Source of the DNA: Alphaproteobacteria bacterium
GTDB lineage: Bacteria > Pseudomonadota > Alphaproteobacteria > Rhizobiales > Beijerinckiaceae
Length of the DNA stretch: 7,892 bases
Assembly (NCBI GenBank): GCA_009920595.1
Contig: RFZR01000066.1
Location: 1 to 7,892 of the forward strand
Direction: 5' to 3'
The position numbers and the translations under genes were made by a program. Under the pieces are notes generated by a model. The model saw only the letters and a list, made by a program, of their open reading frames with translations. It did no database searches and was not told the origin of the DNA. The number at the start of each line of letters is the position of its first letter. Position 1 is the stretch's first letter. This document shows positions 1 through 4,899 of the stretch, in pieces.

Positions 1-36
1 TAAGAGGATGCGCCGCGTTAGCGCGTTATCGATCAT
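1..36 (-). CDS. Possible 5' end of a leftward gene, cut by the window edge
   Basis: On the minus strand an ATG at 36-34 opens a frame reading MIDNALTRRILL up to the left edge; a second ATG lies directly upstream at 39-37. A G-rich stretch (GGGGG, 47-43) lies 6 nt before the inner ATG and could serve as ribosome binding site. The gene would be divergent from the amidohydrolase gene at 238, with about 200 bp of shared leader. Only 12 codons are visible, so neither a family nor reality as a gene can be established. It is listed because start, spacing and orientation are coherent. Confidence 0.25.
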   Translation of the reverse strand, partial: MIDNALTRRILL

Positions 37-165
37 CATCTGCCCCCGTCATCTCGCCTGCATCAAACCCAAAACCGGTAAATAACCCGTGAAGGCCGCA
101 GACCGGCGCGACGTTTCGCCTGTATGGACAGGGAAGAAGACTAGGCGCAAATTCATGGAGTTCCA

Positions 166-212
166 AGCCGAGGCGTTTCGAGCCGAGGCGTTTCGGGCCG
201 ATACCTCGGCCC
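166..212. repeat. 15-bp tandem duplication followed by a 7-bp hairpin in the leader
   Basis: The 15-mer AGCCGAGGCGTTTCG occurs twice back to back (166-180 and 181-195). It runs directly into a perfect inverted repeat GGGCCGA-TACC-TCGGCCC (195-212). The hairpin ends about 25 nt before the amidohydrolase start and has no T-run close enough to be an intrinsic terminator. It could shape the mRNA leader or be replication slippage. No function can be assigned. Confidence 0.55.
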
Positions 213-237
213 AGCCGTAGGATTTTTGAAACCCATT

Positions 238-1128
238 ATGACAACCGGTTTCGACGCTCATTTCGACCCGCCTTTCCGGATCCTCAATCCGAAGAGCGGC
301 CCCTCGGCGTTATTGTTCAATTCCCCCCATTCGGGTCGCGTTTATCCTGAGAGTTTTTTGAACGCATCGCGTCTTGATCCGCTCGCGCTTCGCCGCTCGG
401 AAGATATGGATGTCGATCATCTTTTCAGCGATGTCATTGAAGCCGGCGCGTCTTTTATGTGTGTCGAATTCCCGCGCGCGTTTTGTGATGTTAATCGCGA
501 GCCCTATGAGCTCGATCCAAAAATGTTCTCGGAACGTTTGCCTCCATACGTGAATTCTTCCTCGCTCAGAGTTGCGAGCGGGCTTGGCACAGTTCCGCGA
601 ACCGTGGGTGATGGCCAAGAAATTTACAAAGGCACACTTCCACTTGCAGAAGCCTTTGATCGCATCGAATGGCTTTACAAACCCTATCACCGCGCACTCG
701 CGCGGCAATTAACAACAGCGCATCGTCGTTATGGTTTTGCGCTGCTCATTGATTGTCACTCGATGCCCTCAGCGGCAGTGACGCGCTCAGAAAGCTATCG
801 CTGTGATGTTGTGATTGGCGATCGTTTCGGCTCGAGTTGCGATGCGGATATTACAGATCGCATCGAAGCCTCTTTGCGTGCTTCAGGTTATCAGGTGGCC
901 CGCAACCGGCCTTATGCGGGAGGCTTCATCACCGAACACCACGGCGCCCCTGGCAATGGCGTTCATGCGCTGCAGATCGAAGTTAATCGTTCGCTCTATA
1001 TGGATGAGCGTCGGATGACGCGACTTCCGCATTTCGAACAGTTGAAACAGGATCTCGGTGCGATGGCGCATGATCTTGCACTTTTCGTTGAAGATTTTAT
1101 CCGCCCGGAACGGCTTGCGGCGGAGTAG
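238..1128 (+). CDS. N-formylglutamate amidohydrolase family protein
   Basis: The 296-residue protein belongs to the N-formylglutamate amidohydrolase (FGase/HutG-type) family. Characterised members hydrolyse N-formyl-L-glutamate to glutamate and formate at the end of one histidine-degradation route; many alphaproteobacterial homologues are untested. Visible motifs in order: NSPHSGRVYP (28-37), DVNREPYELDP (84-94), GLGTVPR with GDGQEIY (115-130), IDCHSMPS (171-178), RPYAGGFITEHHG (224-236) and QIEVNRSLYMDE (246-257). The conserved His, Asp and Glu in these blocks are the likely metal-binding and catalytic residues (inference). There is no signal peptide or membrane segment, so it should be cytoplasmic. 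I start at ATG 238; a TTG at 226 is in frame, but family alignment begins after the ATG. The ribosome binding site is poor (AGGA 219-222, 15 nt away). No other hut gene is visible, so a role in histidine catabolism is not supported by context. The length is full for the family. Confidence 0.9.
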   Translation: MTTGFDAHFDPPFRILNPKSGPSALLFNSPHSGRVYPESFLNASRLDPLALRRSEDMDVDHLFSDVIEAGASFMCVEFPRAFCDVNREPYELDPKMFSERLPPYVNSSSLRVASGLGTVPRTVGDGQEIYKGTLPLAEAFDRIEWLYKPYHRALARQLTTAHRRYGFALLIDCHSMPSAAVTRSESYRCDVVIGDRFGSSCDADITDRIEASLRASGYQVARNRPYAGGFITEHHGAPGNGVHALQIEVNRSLYMDERRMTRLPHFEQLKQDLGAMAHDLALFVEDFIRPERLAAE

Positions 1129-1142
1129 CGCTCGGGGTTTAG

Positions 1143-1273
1143 CGGCCCAAAACAACCCGACCAAAAAAGAGGCCGTCCTAATGGCGGCCCAAATAGACCC
1201 CACAAAAAAAGAGGCCGTCCTAATGGCGGCCCAAATAGACCCCACAAAAAAAGAGGCCGCCATGATGGCGGCC
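1143..1273. repeat. Three 42-bp tandem repeats, each carrying a terminator-like hairpin
   Basis: Units span 1143-1184, 1185-1226 and 1227-1268, followed by a 5-bp start of a fourth copy. Units 2 and 3 are identical over their first 31 bases; unit 1 differs at a few positions in its left half. Each contains an A6-7 run followed by a GC-rich inverted repeat. In unit 3, plus the bases beyond it, the palindrome is perfect (GGCCGCCATCATGGCGGCC read on the minus strand, 1273-1255). In units 1 and 2 the minus-strand stem has one C/A mismatch, which is a G-U pair on the plus strand. On the minus strand each hairpin is followed by a U-run, so the array reads as three intrinsic terminators in series for leftward transcription. 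It begins 14 bp after the amidohydrolase stop and could also give that mRNA a folded 3' end. Confidence 0.9.
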
Positions 1274-1335
1274 TAAGTCTAGGGAGGAAACGCCCAAGAA
1301 GGGCAGGCGAAATCGCTGTTTCAGCGATATCGCAC
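1246..1335 (-). ncRNA. mmgR: MmgR / alpha-r8 ("suhB" RNA) family small regulatory RNA
   Basis: Read leftward, the predicted RNA of about 90 nt contains four elements. A 5' hairpin (1333-1307) has GCGA/UCGC and AUCGCUG/CAGCGAU arms, a U-U mismatch and an AAA loop. A second small hairpin is GCCC-UUCUU-GGGC (1304-1292). The unpaired 10-mer UUUCCUCCCU lies at 1290-1281. A terminator stem GGCCGCCAU/AUGGCGGCC (1273-1255) is followed by UCUUUUUUU (1254-1246). The 10-mer between hairpin and terminator is, from memory, the hallmark of the alphaproteobacterial MmgR family (Rfam "suhB"). MmgR in Sinorhizobium meliloti is a trans-acting sRNA that limits polyhydroxybutyrate storage. The CCUCCC core can pair with Shine-Dalgarno sequences. 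The Rfam name comes from proximity to suhB, an inositol-monophosphatase-family gene, and here the next gene is hisN of that superfamily. The 5' end is inferred from the promoter, so it may shift by a few bases. Confidence 0.8.
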
Positions 1336-1341
1336 CGCAAC

Positions 1342-1371
1342 AATATGAATGTGCACTGCACAAAAATCAAG
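1342..1371 (-). promoter_or_regulatory. Sigma70-type promoter of the sRNA with an embedded palindrome
   Basis: On the minus strand CTTGATT (1371-1365) is a good alphaproteobacterial -35 (CTTGAC-like). Exactly 17 nt separate TTGATT from CATATT (1347-1342), which matches the -10 consensus at 4 of 6 positions. Initiation would fall near 1335, just before the first hairpin of the sRNA. The spacer contains the perfect inverted repeat TGTGCA-C-TGCACA (1350-1362), placed where a bound repressor would block RNA polymerase. A stronger-looking TATAAT lies further upstream (1401-1396 on the minus strand) and could give a longer transcript, but its -35 is poor. Confidence 0.5.
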
Positions 1372-1537
1372 GGCGATGTTGAGATATTTAGTCGAATTAT
1401 ATGACAAATCAACCGAAGTGTTGGATTTTAGTTAATTAAATCATAAACTTAGCTTATCTATGCAAAAATAAGATGGCTGTATTCTCTGGCCCTTGTTGCG
1501 AGCATGAGCCCGAGTTTCGGCCATTCACGACGTCGAT

Positions 1538-1566
1538 TTGCCAGAAAGGCGATTGACCGCATAAAT
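1538..1566 (+). promoter_or_regulatory. Candidate promoter of hisN
   Basis: TTGCCA (1538-1543) matches the -35 consensus at 5 of 6 positions. It is followed after 16-17 nt by CATAAA/ATAAAT (1560-1566), an A/T-rich but imperfect -10. Transcription would start near 1572, giving a leader of about 23 nt that contains the hisN ribosome binding site. The rest of the gap between the sRNA promoter and this point (1372-1537) is AT-rich up to about 1480 and shows no further element I can name. Confidence 0.35.
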
Positions 1567-1594
1567 AGGCCGTCTTTCGCTCATCAGGAGACCG

Positions 1595-2380
1595 ATGATG
1601 ACCGCTGTCGATTTTTCGGCCTTTGTTGACGAGCTCGCCACTTTGTCGGGCGCCGCCATTCTCCCCTTTTTCCGGTCTTCTCTTGCCGCTTCCGATAAAA
1701 ATGAGGGCGGCCTTTTTGATCCCGTCACCGAAGCCGATCGCGCGAGCGAAGTTGTGATGCGCAAACGCATTCGCGAAGTCTTTCCGCATCACGGGATTGT
1801 GGGCGAGGAATTTGGCTCTGAAAATGCAGATGCCGAATTTGTGTGGGTGCTTGATCCAATCGATGGAACAAAAGCCTTCATCTCGGGCTTGCCTTTATGG
1901 GGCACATTGATTGGCCTCACCCGCAACGGATCTGCTGCCTACGGGATGATGAATCAACCTTTTACCAAAGAACGTTTTTTTGGTGACGGTGGCAAAGCCA
2001 CTTTGAAAACACCCCAAGGCGAACGCACGCTCAAAACACGTGCCTGCGCATCGTTAAAGGACGCCACACTTTCAAGCACATCGATGACGATGTTTAACGC
2101 GAAAGAGGCTGACGCTTTTCGACGTATTGAAGCCGCCGCGCGTCTCACGCGTTTCGGTTATGATTGCTATGCTTATTGCATGGTGGCGGCGGGCTTCATG
2201 GATGTTGTGATCGAAGCCAATCTCAAACCCTATGATGTTGTGGCCCTCATTCCGATTATCGAAGGTGCCGGCGGCATCATGACCACATGGGATGGCAAGC
2301 CCGCAACCGAAGGCGGACAAATCATTGCCGCCGGCGATAAAAGGGTTCACGCCGAAGCGCTTGAGCTTTTAAATCGATAA
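1595..2380 (+). CDS. hisN: Histidinol-phosphatase, inositol-monophosphatase superfamily
   Basis: The protein (261 residues) belongs to the Mg-dependent inositol monophosphatase-like phosphatases, and its signature fits the HisN branch. HisN removes phosphate from L-histidinol phosphate in the penultimate part of histidine synthesis. Metal-site motifs are DPVTEAD (42-48), GEE (70-72), DPIDGT (87-92) and KPYDVVALIPIIEGAGG (211-227). HisN-typical segments are the run after DPIDGT (KAFISGLPLWGTLIGL, 93-108) and YDCYAYCMVAAG (189-200). Plain SuhB/CysQ proteins have other sequences at these places. The ribosome binding site AGGAG (1586-1590) lies 4 nt before ATG 1595 and 7 nt before a second in-frame ATG at 1598, which may be the true start. 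Length is normal, with no signal peptide. It ends 5 bp from the convergent hydrolase gene. No other his gene is in view. A related IMPase substrate cannot be fully excluded. Confidence 0.88.
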   Translation: MMTAVDFSAFVDELATLSGAAILPFFRSSLAASDKNEGGLFDPVTEADRASEVVMRKRIREVFPHHGIVGEEFGSENADAEFVWVLDPIDGTKAFISGLPLWGTLIGLTRNGSAAYGMMNQPFTKERFFGDGGKATLKTPQGERTLKTRACASLKDATLSSTSMTMFNAKEADAFRRIEAAARLTRFGYDCYAYCMVAAGFMDVVIEANLKPYDVVALIPIIEGAGGIMTTWDGKPATEGGQIIAAGDKRVHAEALELLNR

Positions 2381-2387
2381 GCGCTTC
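2354..2387. repeat. 9-bp inverted repeat over the two convergent stop codons
   Basis: GAAGCGCTT (2354-2362) and AAGCGCTTC (2379-2387) are perfect reverse complements separated by 16 bp. The right arm covers the end of the hisN stop codon, the 5-bp gap and part of the hydrolase stop codon. No T-run follows on either strand, so this is not a standard intrinsic terminator. It may only stabilise both mRNA 3' ends. Confidence 0.4.
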
Positions 2388-3348
2388 AAGAAACAAATTC
2401 ATCAAAAGCCTGCCAGAATTGATGCCTTAACGCATCGCGCTCCAGCAGAATTTCATGTTCTGCATCTTCAAGCTTAAGCAATTTTCCATTCTGAAGATTT
2501 GCAACAAAGCGCTCAGTCGCCTCGGTATCGGTAACACGATCCTCTGGTCCGGCAACAAAAAGAAGCGGTGTTGAAATCGATTGAGCGGTGCGAGGATCTT
2601 GCAGTCGTGTCATCGCATCAAAACTTGTTTTGACCCATCCAATCGTTGGACTCGCAATCGCAAGATCAGCTGCCTCAGCCACAATCATTCTTGAAATGCC
2701 AAATCGAACCGGATCGGATGTGAGAGGATTATCTTCGAAATTCATAAAAGGATTGTCGTTCCCGCCTGGCACATAGGATCCACGAAAACCAAGCGCCGAA
2801 AAAACATTCGCGAACAGGTGCGCGACGCGTGGTGCGCGGATCATCGAAAGGCCAATCATCGGTGCAGAGAGAATGCCGCGCTCAATTTTTATGTGCCCCT
2901 TACTCAACTCGTTCAATAAAATCGCGCCACCCATCGAATGAGCGAGGGCATAACGCGTTTTTAATGACGATATTTGCGCGGCTACGGAGAGGATTGCTTC
3001 AAGGTCACGTCCATAATCATCAAAAGACTCGACATGGCCTTTTCTGAAATTGGGCAGAAGGCGTTGAGAGCCGCCCTGCCCTCGCCAATCAAAGGCCATA
3101 ACGTCAAAACCACGCGCCAAAAGAAGACCGATGGTCTCGCCATAGCGCTCCATAAATTCGGTCCGCCCTTGCAGGATGAGCACGAGCGCCTCGCGGCGTG
3201 GCGCCTCCGCTCGCCAGCACGCATAGCGGAGCGCGACACCATCCACAGTATGCGTGACCCCGATCTGAGCACCGAAAGGCACCGGAAAGGGGCCGGCGTG
3301 GACAAGATCCGCTCGCGCTTCCTGCGGCAGACGCGTTTTTTGAATCAT
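2386..3348 (-). CDS. Alpha/beta hydrolase, lysophospholipase-like (serine aminopeptidase S33 / Hydrolase_4 type)
   Basis: This 320-residue protein has the PldB/monoacylglycerol-lipase-like alpha/beta-hydrolase layout. The oxyanion-side strand region with GRTEFMERY lies at 61-69 and DWRGQGGS at 87-94. The nucleophile elbow is AHSMGG, with Ser138. The acid is Asp270 in AGPEDRVTD, and His298 lies in EDAEHEILLERD, completing the triad. A variable lid region spans roughly 165-235. Such enzymes cleave ester bonds in lysophospholipids or monoacylglycerols; the substrate cannot be read from sequence. No signal peptide or membrane helix is evident, so it is probably cytoplasmic or loosely membrane-associated. 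I choose ATG 3348 because AAGGGG (3363-3358 region) stands 8-9 nt upstream; the GTG at 3357 in the same frame overlaps that site. The gene is divergent from hsp20, and its ribosome binding site overlaps the -35 box of the hsp20 heat-shock promoter. It converges on hisN. Confidence 0.85.
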   Translation of the reverse strand: MIQKTRLPQEARADLVHAGPFPVPFGAQIGVTHTVDGVALRYACWRAEAPRREALVLILQGRTEFMERYGETIGLLLARGFDVMAFDWRGQGGSQRLLPNFRKGHVESFDDYGRDLEAILSVAAQISSLKTRYALAHSMGGAILLNELSKGHIKIERGILSAPMIGLSMIRAPRVAHLFANVFSALGFRGSYVPGGNDNPFMNFEDNPLTSDPVRFGISRMIVAEAADLAIASPTIGWVKTSFDAMTRLQDPRTAQSISTPLLFVAGPEDRVTDTEATERFVANLQNGKLLKLEDAEHEILLERDALRHQFWQAFDEFVS

Positions 3349-3359
3349 CAGCGACACCC

Positions 3360-3388
3360 CTTGAAGCCACGCTTTGGGCTTCCTAACT
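3360..3388 (+). promoter_or_regulatory. Sigma32 (RpoH)-type heat-shock promoter of hsp20
   Basis: CTTGAA (3360-3365) is a canonical heat-shock -35 element. Eighteen nt after its CTTG comes CCTAACT (3382-3388), which fits the alphaproteobacterial RpoH -10 form CYTATNT at all but one informative position. Initiation would be near 3393-3396, exactly where the first hairpin of the thermometer begins. This makes promoter and RNA element mutually supporting. Confidence 0.6.
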
Positions 3389-3393
3389 CTTGC

Positions 3394-3481
3394 TCAGGAC
3401 GGACCATGATGGTCGTCCTGAAACCGGTTCGGCCCCTCGGGCGAACCACATATTCATGTCGCTTCTATTGGAGGATATGCG
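3394..3481 (+). promoter_or_regulatory. ROSE-type RNA thermometer in the hsp20 5' leader
   Basis: Three consecutive hairpins fill the leader. Hairpin I (3394-3421) has a 12-bp stem with one bulged G. Hairpin II (3426-3447) has GGTTCG/CGAACC plus an inner CCC/GGG with a bulged G and a CTC loop. Hairpin III (3455-3479) sequesters the ribosome binding site: UCGCU (3459-3463) pairs with the AGGA of the Shine-Dalgarno, leaving G3461 bulged, while UC (3464-3465) pairs with the GG just 5' (3470-3471). The UYGCU motif facing the Shine-Dalgarno with a bulged or G-G position is the defining feature of ROSE elements (Repression Of heat Shock gene Expression), common in rhizobial small heat-shock genes. 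Warming opens hairpin III and exposes GGAGGA (3470-3475), 6 nt before the ATG. Confidence 0.85.
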
Positions 3482-3802
3482 ATGCGTCACTTTGATCTTT
3501 CTGCGGGTTTTGCCGAAGCCGATCTTTCAATTGAAGTGAAAGAGGCCGCACTTACAATTACCGGTGAGAAAAAGACTGAAGGCGAACAAACACGCCGCGA
3601 AGTCTTGCATCAAGGCATTGCGGCGCGCGCCTTTGTGCGTCGCTTCCAGCTTGCCGATTATGTGCAGGTCACTGGTGCAGCCCTTGAGAATGGATTGCTC
3701 CATATCGATCTGGTGCGTGAAGTGCCTGAAGCGAAAAAGCCGCGCCTCATTCCAATTGCGGCCAATTCATCTGCGAAAACGATTGAAGCCACTGCGGCTT
3801 AA
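3482..3802 (+). CDS. Small heat-shock protein (Hsp20/alpha-crystallin) with an internal deletion
   Basis: The product (106 residues) is an IbpA-like small heat-shock protein, an ATP-independent holdase that binds unfolding proteins in the cytoplasm. Visible core: the KE-rich strand EVKEAALTITGEKK (18-31), HQGIAARAFVRRFQLAD (43-59), the consensus A-x-x-x-n-G-L segment AALENGLLHIDL (66-77) and the C-terminal I-x-I motif IPI (90-92). Relatives are usually about 150 residues or more. They start MRxxDxSP, followed by an N-terminal arm and the first crystallin strands. Here MRHFDLS runs straight into AGFAEADLSIEVKE, as if about 45-50 residues were removed in frame near codon 8. The start is fixed by GGAGGA (3470-3475). 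Promoter and thermometer are intact, so it is probably expressed on heat shock. Its oligomerisation should be altered, because the arm drives assembly (inference). Confidence 0.85.
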   Translation: MRHFDLSAGFAEADLSIEVKEAALTITGEKKTEGEQTRREVLHQGIAARAFVRRFQLADYVQVTGAALENGLLHIDLVREVPEAKKPRLIPIAANSSAKTIEATAA

Positions 3803-3808
3803 TTTTTT
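3782..3808 (+). terminator. Intrinsic terminator of hsp20
   Basis: AAGCC-ACTGC-GGCTT (3786-3800), extended by ATT/AAT across a bulged G, forms a stem that ends at the stop codon. It is followed directly by a T6 run (3803-3808). The hairpin uses the last codons of the gene. Confidence 0.6.
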
Positions 3809-3814
3809 CGCTAT

Positions 3815-3842
3815 GAAAAGCATGGGCGGTCTTATGCCGCCC
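3815..3842 (-). terminator. Probable terminator of ltaE
   Basis: On the minus strand GGGCGG (3842-3837) and CCGCCC (3829-3824) form a perfect 6-bp stem. Its 7-nt loop contains the ltaE stop codon. A short U4 tract follows after five bases (3819-3816), so termination may be partial. It faces the hsp20 terminator in the 29-bp gap between the convergent genes. Confidence 0.4.
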
Positions 3843-4899
3843 GTGCTGTTTTCAGAATCGTTTCAATTTCTTCCGCTTTCGTCGCATAGCTCGTGACGAA
3901 GCGCAGGAAGTGTTCATCTTCTTTAATGTGCTCATTATGCGGCAGGCTGATGCTCTCTTTATACCAAGGAGCTGCAAAAATTTTTGCCTGTGAAAACGCG
4001 TCTGAAACACGCTTCGGCATGATCGCAAAAACTTCATTCGCTTCGGTCTTCCAAGGCATTCTGATGCTGTTCATCTTTGCGAAGCCGTCGGAGAGTTGCT
4101 TTGCCATCGCATTGGCGTGCCGTGCATTTGCAAGCCAAAGATCTTTTTCAAGATAAGCGAGCAATTGCGCGCCAAACAGACGACCCTTTGAAAGCGTGTG
4201 ACCTGAACGTTTGCGGCGGAAGTCAAAATCTTGTGCTTTCTTTGGATCAAAGAAAATCACGGCTTCACACGCAAGCGCGCCATTTTTTGTGGCGCCAAAA
4301 GACAAAACATCAACACCTGATTTCCATGTCATTTCTGCAGGCGAACAGCCGAGCGATAAAAGCGCATTGGCAAACCGCGCCCCATCCATATGGACGGCGA
4401 TGTCATAACGTTTCGCAACGGCTGCAAGCGCTTTGATTTCATCAAGCGTATAGAGCGTTCCGCATTCTGTCACTTGCGAGAGCGAAACGAGCGAAGGCTG
4501 CACGGCCTTGGTCACACCGCGCGGAAATCTTTTAAGCGCATGTTCGAGATCATGCGTTGAAAATTTTCCCGCCTCACCCCGAATGCCCACAAGCTTGGCG
4601 CCGGCCGTATACATTTCTGGTGCGCCGCATTCATCATCCGCGATGTGACTTTCTTCATGGCAGAACACCGCCCCCCAAGGTGGTGTGAAAGCCGAAAGGG
4701 CAAGCGCATTCGCCGCTGTGCCCGTCGCCACCAAGAACACTTTCACATCGCGTTCAAAAATCTGGCCCAAACGCGCTTCGGCTTCGCGCGAGAACCGGTC
4801 CGCGCCATAAGAGGCTTCCGGCGCTGCATTGGCTGCAGCAATCGCATCCAAAATTTCACGCGACGCACCCACCACATTGTCACTCGCCAGATTGATCAT
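3832..4899 (-). CDS. ltaE: Low-specificity L-threonine aldolase (PLP-dependent)
   Basis: This 355-residue enzyme of the beta-eliminating-lyase/threonine aldolase family (PLP fold type I) splits L-threonine or L-allo-threonine into glycine and acetaldehyde. Evidence: SDN (6-8) and YGADRFSREAE near the N terminus (31-41), the cofactor-stacking region HEESHI (81-86), the PLP-nitrogen aspartate in HMDGARFANAL (Asp172, Arg175), and the Schiff-base lysine Lys205 in SFGATKNGALACEA. Length is normal for the family. The frame stays open upstream to 5238, but alignment starts at MINLASDN, and TGGAGG (4910-4905) sits 5 nt before ATG 4899, which settles the start. The leader contains an 8-bp hairpin (4949-4919) a few bases before the ribosome binding site. 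The gene converges on hsp20 and diverges from gltB across a 443-bp gap. The enzyme could supply glycine and one-carbon units. It should be cytoplasmic. Confidence 0.92.
   Translation of the reverse strand: MINLASDNVVGASREILDAIAAANAAPEASYGADRFSREAEARLGQIFERDVKVFLVATGTAANALALSAFTPPWGAVFCHEESHIADDECGAPEMYTAGAKLVGIRGEAGKFSTHDLEHALKRFPRGVTKAVQPSLVSLSQVTECGTLYTLDEIKALAAVAKRYDIAVHMDGARFANALLSLGCSPAEMTWKSGVDVLSFGATKNGALACEAVIFFDPKKAQDFDFRRKRSGHTLSKGRLFGAQLLAYLEKDLWLANARHANAMAKQLSDGFAKMNSIRMPWKTEANEVFAIMPKRVSDAFSQAKIFAAPWYKESISLPHNEHIKEDEHFLRFVTSYATKAEEIETILKTARAA

Noticed and set aside
226..237. TTG start for the amidohydrolase gene
   Set aside because: It is only 3 nt from the AGGA at 219-222 and adds residues outside family alignment; ATG 238 is preferred, although its own ribosome binding site is poor.
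1143..1273. CRISPR array
   Set aside because: The units are directly contiguous with no variable spacers, number only three, and have no cas genes nearby.
1058..1276. Open frames on both strands across the 42-bp repeats encoding 14-residue repeated peptides
   Set aside because: A 42-bp period keeps every frame open by arithmetic. The frames overlap the end of the amidohydrolase gene, lack ribosome binding sites, and the hairpin plus U-run structure explains the sequence better.
1396..1401. TATAAT on the minus strand as the main sRNA -10 box
   Set aside because: It matches the consensus perfectly, but the corresponding -35 is weak and the RNA would carry an extra leader. The CTTGATT/CATATT pair with a 17-nt spacer starts exactly at the first hairpin. 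It is kept as an alternative.
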